From Tretioscincus oriximinensis (lineage: Eukaryota > Chordata > Lepidosauria > Squamata > Gymnophthalmidae): 64,000 nucleotides of DNA. The position numbers and the translations under genes were made by a program. Positions 57,483-64,000 of the stretch are shown here, in pieces. Location: positions 632,578 through 696,577 of the forward strand of contig JAJVDF010000248.1 in the NCBI GenBank assembly GCA_022410635.1, read 5' to 3'. The first letter of the stretch is position 1, and every line of letters starts with the position of its first letter. The notes under the pieces are model-generated. The model was not told where the DNA came from and ran no database searches. It saw only the letters and a program-made list of their open reading frames with translations.

Positions 57483-57736
57483 ATTTTGAGAAAAACTTCT
57501 CTCTGTTCAGTTTGATCTCCTAGACTGGCCTAGGAAAGCATGCAGAATGGGCCAGTGTAATAGAAAGATTCATCAAATGGAACATCAAATTACCATTTGA
57601 TGAATCTTTCTATTACACTGGCCCACCTTTCTGCATGCTTTCCTAGGCCAGTCTAGAAATTCCTGTCCTGCTGGTGGATCTTTTGATATCTCAGTCTAGG
57701 AGATCAAACTGAACAGAGAGAAGTTTTTCTCAAAAT
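57483..57736. other. 254-bp near-perfect palindrome
   Basis: Left arm 57483-57580 and right arms 57593-57656 plus 57700-57736 are almost perfect inverted copies around the spacer aacatcaaatta. The right arm has 43 extra bases (57657-57699) bounded by cagtctag, and three or four extra bases near 57627. No terminal motif of a known transposon family is evident. Confidence 0.9.
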
Positions 57737-57739
57737 CAA

Positions 57740-59875
57740 TTTATTCTGTTGAAATCTATATCTATGAAGCCAAGAACCTTAGTTATTGGCCATCAGAGCC
57801 CTTGTATTANGCTCCAAAAGTCATAGGAGCTGCATAGGGCCAAAGCAGACCAATTGTAAACAGTCTTGTTTGGGGGCAGATGGAAAACTCCAACCTTGAG
57901 CTGCTTCAGTTGGACTTGTCTCTCATACATACTGTGGAAATTTATATTTACTTCATACCAGGTTATGTTTTGGGTTATTATGCTTTTTGGAAACTGGATC
58001 TGGAATGAAAAGACAAAAACTAAAGAGAAGACTGACAAAAGTGGTATGGAACACGTGAAATGAGTCACTCGAAATAAAATGAGGTAGAATAGATAAGGCA
58101 TACATGAAAAGAAATTGAAGAAAAGTGGTCTGAAGCAGAACAACCATTGTGAATGTGAACATTTGAGCAAAACATTGAGTTTGAAGTGCTTCAAGATTAT
58201 TGTGTGTAGAAGGACCCTAAACATAGTTACAATATAATTACGAACCATATCTAGTTAGTTGTTTTTTTTTAATTGGTGAGTTTGGAAAAAAAGAAAAATG
58301 ATGCTAGTTTTCACCACTTATTGAAATTCACATGCATATAACAACTGGGATTAGGATGGGACATAGATGAACAACACAGATACTTTTGGAAGAGTACAGG
58401 CCCAAGACATTTGCCTCCTTTCAGAACAGTTGTACTGTGTCATCTTAATGACTGATGTTCTTACAAGTAAACAGGGTTCTTACAAGTTCTTACAAGTGAA
58501 CAGGGTAACAGCAAATCCTTTCATGTTTTATTGTTCGTATATTGTAGAGGAAAAGAAAATGGTAAATAAGCAAGGTACTATGAATTTTGTTTTGCACCAA
58601 GCTCATTCTTCATATTNGCAACTTAAACTGTTACACTTCTTTTCAAAAGCATTTGCATTTCTTAAAAATAAACAACTTTCCTTCAGTTGTCCAAAAATGA
58701 TTGTTAAAAACTCTGTTGGAAATGCATTAGTTGTGACAAGGCTGTCCCATTAAATCTGAGGATCAGATTCAACTAAGTTTGATTTACTATTTTGAAATTG
58801 GACTTCTGCATTGAAATCCAAATTTCACTGAATTCTTACAAAGGTAAAAATTCTTACACATAGAATTCCATTCATAACATTTGATGTGAATAGTTTGTTA
58901 ACTGCCTAATTTTTGAGATAATTTGAGATTATCCTTAGAAGCAGGCTGGGAGAGAGACAGAAACATGAATTCTCAAAATTATTAGATCACTACTACTCCT
59001 GAAATACTAATATTTTATAGAAAACATATCCACAATCTAAATTTACATTGAGATCTTTTTTATGGTCTCACCACATTCAATAGTCAAAGGGGTGTGAAAC
59101 CATGGGAAAATGTCTTGGTAATAGTTCCCAGGAGATGGATTCCCCACTGTGGTATAGCAGGACCCATACAGTATGTATTCAAACAGTTGGTGAAGCTGAG
59201 TAGTTGCCTTAGAGAATAACAACTTCTCCCCATACAAGCACTCTGCCTGTTTTCTAGCCATTCTGTTTTAGCTGTTTCTATTTTATTGTGACCTGCCCTT
59301 AGATCCTCAGAATTAGAACAGAATACAAATCTGTATAATTTCTGTGAGCATACGTCCCTTGGTTAGCCATTTTCCGTATAGATAATGTAAGAAAAATAAA
59401 GGCCGGTAGGTAGGTAAGTAAGTAAATAAGTAAGTAAGTATTTCCATGAAGCACCCAGAAGATCTATAACTTTTTAACTTCATTAATGATACAGAACTGT
59501 TGATTTCTCTCTATCTTTTAGGTGATGGTTCCCACAATACCCTACCTGTAATGTCAAAACAGGCTTTCTTATGTGTTCAAAGATAAAGGTCTAAGAGCCC
59601 TAGAAGTAGAGTGTGGTCCAGTCAGTTTGCAAGAACGAAAGACCCTTAGGTGAGAGACATAATGGTTTCTTGGATGCCAAAAAGGGCACATTTACTAGTA
59701 TGAGCATTATATACTCCCAGGAACACTCTTTTTGCAAAGCCAGATTGGCTGAGCTATTTTTTGGCGAAGCACCAAATATGGGCCACTTTGAGAGCCATTT
59801 CCAACACTTATGTAACAAACCTGGACAATACTTTTCATATCAGGGAATTTTTGTTGCTTAGTTCCAAAATCTGTG
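57740..59875. other. Mostly unrecognised
   Basis: 58459-58505 has ttcttacaagt three times and a duplicated aacagggt. 59400-59440 is a (gtaa)n microsatellite. 59275-59345 (gtgacctgcccttagatcct) could be a short L2-like tail. The 128- and 151-codon frames near 58367 and 57793 lack motifs. Confidence 0.3.
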
Positions 59876-59877
59876 TG

Positions 59878-60018
59878 CAGGGCTGGGTTTATGCTGTATT
59901 TTGTGCATGGGTTTTTATTTACTTTATTTATTTTACTCCCCCTCCTTCCTCAGCTACTCCAATAATAAAAGCAATAAAATATTAATATCTTCTTAGTACT
60001 ACCAGTATCTATACTGGT
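59878..60018 (+). repeat. Unclassified repeat R5, copy 2
   Basis: Matches 54290-54432 with a few indels: tccccctccttcctcagcta, aataataaaagcaataaaat, attaatatcttcttagtact. Confidence 0.65.
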
Positions 60019-60019
60019 A

Positions 60020-60590
60020 ATAACCCTTTCTGTGTTATGTGGAGCTGTGTGGGTGTCCTCCTTTATCCTTGGTAAAGTGAGCACTCCTTTCCAGAAGCAC
60101 ACCTCTCCCTGTGGATTGTGTCATGTATACAAATTTTGCCTAAGTTCTGCAAAGCCCCAGTAATATATAGGCAACTTTTACATAATGTCTGGGACTATAA
60201 ACAAATAGATATAAATTACAGGCAAGAATGAAAGAACTTACTAACAAAACATAATGTTTGATTTATGACAAGATGTAAACTTTACTTGTAATGCATCCAA
60301 CACCTGACAGCCTATTTTGGTAATATAGCATGAGATGGATTTTTTTAAAATATGGCAGCTATGAAAATGATTCATGGATGATCACTAGAAAATGTGATCT
60401 CTGAAGTGCAGTATTTCTAATGCAAATTGTAGTTTCCAATATGTAAAAACTGAGGTTCATTAATCAGTGGATTGAATATGNAGGACTTTTCCTATGAAAT
60501 CCATTAGATCCTTGTTATTCATGAGAATAATCTCTCCAAAACTTGTAACATGCTAAACCATTCTACATGAGTTTACCCAATGCTAAAACA
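60020..60590. other. Unrecognised sequence
   Basis: No gene or repeat recognised. Confidence 0.3.
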
Positions 60591-60594
60591 ACAA

Positions 60595-61545
60595 TAAAAG
60601 AGGCGGCCCCACCTTAAGGGTGCTGCGGATTGCCGGCGCGCGCCCGGGGAGCCGGCGACATGGGCTCCGCCATGTTTTCGGAGGTCACTTCCGACCTCCA
60701 AAAACATGGCGTCCNGTGATGCGCTTCCGGCGCGACGCCGGACTATAAAAGCAAGAGGCCGGCGCCATTTTCGGCCTCTTGCTTTTAGGCGCCATCCCTC
60801 CCTCCCTCCCTTGAGTTAGGTCATTCTCTTCGTCATGGACAGTGAAGGGTTGGCGGGGGTGACACACCTTGGGATGGGCAGAAGGGACAGTCACTGGCCA
60901 GGGATGGCAGGAAATCCCCTGACTGAGCCCATAGGATATAGCTTAGGGGGACCCCTTAAGGGTTTTAAGGCAGCTGAGCTTGCCCTTGGGGAGGGGCTGG
61001 AAGCCNAAGGCTGTCTTAAGTCAGGGAAGGGGGCTCGTGACAGAGCTTGCGCTCAGAGAGCCCCACAAAACTTCCTATGATCCCCGGGTTAACTGGCTTG
61101 CAATGGTGCAAGCTGGGCGGGGCTCACAAGGGTGTGAGCCTGGCAGGGCTGTCCCAGAAAAGGGCTGGACAGCTTGGCTGACTCACGTGGGCGTGAGCAG
61201 CAATAGTAGTGGTAGTCCCATCCCGGTCAGCCTTAGAGGCTGAGTGGGACAGTCCTCCCAAGGTGCTGCGCCTGCCGCTCCCCCTTTCACCTTGCCATGG
61301 CCTTTTCCTCCATTTCTGGGTTCTGTTATTGGAAGATCTGCAAGCAACTGTAATGCATGCGAGCGCGGTTTTGGTTATTGTTAATTAAGCTACTTGACAC
61401 TGTTGTCACTTTGTTTGGAAATTGTTAAGTTAAATATAGCACATGTTCACTTTATGGGGGTTTACTGTTGTGTTAATAAATATGTTGTTCACTGCATAAT
61501 ATTGTCTGTCGTGACTCCCGGGTGGCCGTCGCCGGCAACAACTCT
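60595..61545 (+). mobile_element. GC-rich LTR-like element with promoter and poly(A) signals
   Basis: A CpG-rich block in AT-rich DNA. A TATA box (gactataaaagcaag, 60741-60755) is followed by an inverted copy of the next bases (gaggccggcgcc / ggcctcttgctttta), then a ccctccct run. An AATAAA at about 61475 precedes tgtctgtcgtgactcc. Blocks shared in order with 51347-52221 include ctctt-g-catgg, ccttaag, agccccacaaaa, gggcgg-gctcac and aataaat-tgtt. Another hairpin, ggaggtcacttccgacctcc, lies at 60679-60698. No viral coding region is seen. Ends are not resolved. Confidence 0.5.
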
Positions 61546-61549
61546 CCNA

Positions 61550-62460
61550 GATGAATGTGATAAAAAAAATCTTGGTATGTAAGTAAAACATCATGGAACA
61601 AATAATTATAAATTCCAATGGGGCTTTCTTATACTACAAGGTGTATGTTTATTTGCAGTATGGTGAGAAAAAATAAAGCAGGGAAGATACTACCATTATA
61701 GCTTTTGGTTTCAGTGTTACCATGGAGCCACATCAGTTATGTTGACCATGTATCTTTGTGGCAAGAAGGAAAGACTCAAATGATTTTGTATCCTGCAACA
61801 CTTGCTGTATCTGTAGCATACTGCAGGATACTGAAAACCTCTCTCAAGATCTAGTTCGGTCTTGAACTGGTTTGAAAAGTTCAAATTTGAATGAAGCAAA
61901 CTAGAACTTAGCAAAAGGATGTTCTAAAATTTAAGCTTGTTAAAATAAAGTTCAGAGATGTCCAAATTGGATAATTTTTGAAGACAAAAAAGTTCAAATC
62001 TAAACTGAGAGTACATCCATTTGCTGTTTTTCATACTGTCATACCATGATTGTTTATGTTCACCAAATGTAACTGAAGAAATCCCACTGTGGTAGCACTA
62101 GAAATTATCTTTTTTAAGCTATTAGTTTTGAGCAGCTTCTGCAGCATGTTGTCCATTTGGTAGCACTATGACATGTCTTGTGGACATTGTCCACAAGAGC
62201 TCCCTAGACCCAGCATTACTTTGAGATCTGCTTGCCCAGCTGCAGCAATATCAAGCCCTTTACAATGCCCACCATCTGTTTTTGTGTGTGTGTGTTTTTA
62301 AGGAGAAAAAAACCTACTGGCTCAGCCAGAAGGGGGTCAAAGCCAATGACAAAAAGAAAACAGATCAAATAAACTAGGATTTATAGCAGAGCTTCTTGGG
62401 GTGTGAATTCATAGGGAAGGAGAAGCATCTTCATGCTTCTGGATACCAATGGAGACATTG
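61550..62460. other. Unrecognised sequence
   Basis: 61850-62010 has degenerate ttcaaa-type words. A (tg)n run of about 12 bases lies at 62282-62294. No gene recognised. Confidence 0.3.
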
Positions 62461-62464
62461 GCTG

Positions 62465-62612
62465 NNTCTGAACATCACTTATTTATTCCACTACAAATGG
62501 ATATTCCACAATAAAACACTGTGGGGATGGATTTATTCCAGAATATCCATCTTTATTGTGGAATATCCAGTTATAGTGGAATAAATACGTGGTGCAGGGA
62601 TGCAGCTGAAAA
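62465..62612. mobile_element. Foldback family FB3, complete copy
   Basis: ttattccactacaaatggat-attccacaataaa pairs with tttattgtggaatatccagt-tatagtggaataaa. Central ggggatggatttattccaga mirrors the 38583 copy. Confidence 0.8.
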
Positions 62613-62614
62613 GT

Positions 62615-64000
62615 ACTTTATAGTGCTATATATAGAAATACACAGAAATAGCACTACAAAAGGTGGATGCCCTTTAAATAAGCTCATGTTTTGTCCACTG
62701 GAACTGAGCACCAATTATATTTTAGGCACAACTTTACAGCATTGTATCATATTGCAGTGGCCAATTTGTAAAGTGGAATAGTTGTTAGCAGTCAACATTC
62801 ACATTACCTCTGGTGATTACTAAAAGGATCCCATCAAAAATACTGAACCAGGGATGAACAGTTCCCCAGTTAATTGTTCCCCTCATGTGGAGCAATAGAA
62901 GGTGTGTATGAACTGATGCAAAATACCTCAAGATCTACAAAAATCATTCTAAGATCTATCTTTGTTTATAGTGTAGATTCCATTGTCTTACAGGACCTAC
63001 CTAAGGAAGTTATTAGAATAGGAAAGATTTTTTGGTACATTGTAAATTTTAACATTTTATCCAAAGAGGTAAAAGTCAAATCCAGCTGACTTCTGTGACT
63101 GAGATGAAGAAGTCCCATATGGAATCANTAACAATGATCTACAATTTACAAACACAGAACAACAATTGAACTGAAAGCCTTATTTTCAGCTACTGAGTTT
63201 CTGAACTNTGGCATTCTGAAGCTCAATTCAGAGCAAATCTGCAAGTCAAACTGCTCTCTGCCAACCCTTGGTTCCAGTCCACAGGCTGCAACTGGATGCC
63301 ACCCAACGTAACTCCTTGCCAGTTTGCTGTAAGCATGGTGCTGGATTTTCAGACACAAAAAGTGTTATCAGGATGCACTGGCATCTGCTCTTTACACTAC
63401 GATAAAGAAGTGAGTGGTATAAAGGATCTTAAAATAGTTTTTATTTATTCAGGTCATATTAAGACTTTAATAAAGTATAACTGATGTTCTAGCACTTCAC
63501 TCTGAAGTTCAAATTGAGTAGACATAGAAGGAAGCACTGTCAGTATACCATGTGTTGGAGTCATTTTATGTCCTAAGTTTAAGTCAAAAATCTCAGCTGA
63601 GCTCTAATGATCTCTTGATCTTACCCTCTCTGGATTTTGTAAGTGATGCTTTTGGTGTGACCAAATAAATTTGTTATATAAGAGAAGCCCTTAGTGCCAG
63701 CTTGCACTGAATCCATTATAGAATCCAGGACTCATCAGATAATTGGTGGCAAAGCACATTTTTGAAATATAGTATTTGTTTATTTGCTGTGCATNCCATA
63801 CATTATGACTAAACAGTGGGAGATGAAGGCACACTTTGTAATATTCTAGAAGACTATCTTTTTTCTCACCTGCTGTTTTGCTGCTGATGTGTATTTATAT
63901 AGTTCAAAACATAAACAGCATGCATAACCACCTGGAAATTCAATTCAATAACTTAATCCATTATTTTTTTTAGTTCTCAAAATTGTTTTACCAGAAAAAA
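62615..64000. other. Unrecognised sequence
   Basis: No gene, RNA or repeat family recognised to the end of the window. Confidence 0.3.

Overview
This window looks like nuclear, non-genic (intergenic or deep-intronic) DNA from a sauropsid, most likely a squamate reptile such as a lizard. The evidence is the repeat content: CR1 LINEs with the 8-bp ATTCTATG-type 3' end, L2-like LINE ends with (TAAA)n tails, a tRNA-derived SINE with A and B boxes, one short L1 3' end, and a dense collection of palindromic non-autonomous DNA transposons. The DNA is AT-rich. I found no confirmed host gene, no tRNA or rRNA gene and no CRISPR array. The long open frames are transposon reverse transcriptase, microsatellite translation or chance. 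One 236-bp stretch on the minus strand (27162-27397) has the look of an internal exon and is the only host-coding candidate.

Layout. 1-9 kb: mostly unrecognised sequence with old CR1 and L2 relics, a MIR-like SINE fragment, and an L1 3' end (8460-9093) with an exact 8-bp target duplication. 9-16.5 kb: CR1 end, tRNA-SINE, a long foldback (11.3 kb), a three-unit tandem repeat running into an L2 end, and a 78-bp palindromic MITE. 16.5-19.1 kb: a GC-rich 1.2-kb compound foldback element and a complete mariner/Tigger-type MITE with four internal 42-bp repeats. 19.4-29 kb: several tRNA-SINEs, one split by a young CR1 that still encodes a 345-codon RT remnant, plus large SINE-tail microsatellites. 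29-48 kb: mostly unrecognised DNA with foldback families, two of them carrying another transposon inside; an L2 tail-to-tail pair; and a SINE inserted in a CR1-like element beside an 80-N gap. 50-57.8 kb: an unclassified repeat interrupted by a solo-LTR-like GC-rich element, two MITEs with clear target duplications, and a 254-bp near-perfect palindrome. 59.8-62.6 kb: a second LTR-like copy and another foldback.

The main biological content is transposon archaeology: four nested insertions give relative ages, several elements keep exact target-site duplications, and SINE 3' tails have repeatedly grown into microsatellites. Between repeats there are AT-rich, repeat-poor blocks (about 11.5-12.3, 30.0-30.4, 38.0-38.5, 45.7-46.2 and 52.3-52.8 kb) that could be conserved non-coding elements of a regulated neighbouring gene; this is inference from base composition and motifs only. 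I did not find a new biological system. The most unusual items are the compound foldback at 16.6-17.7 kb, the palindrome at 57.5 kb and the repeat-bearing MITE at 18.7 kb. Family names were assigned by recall, without database searches.
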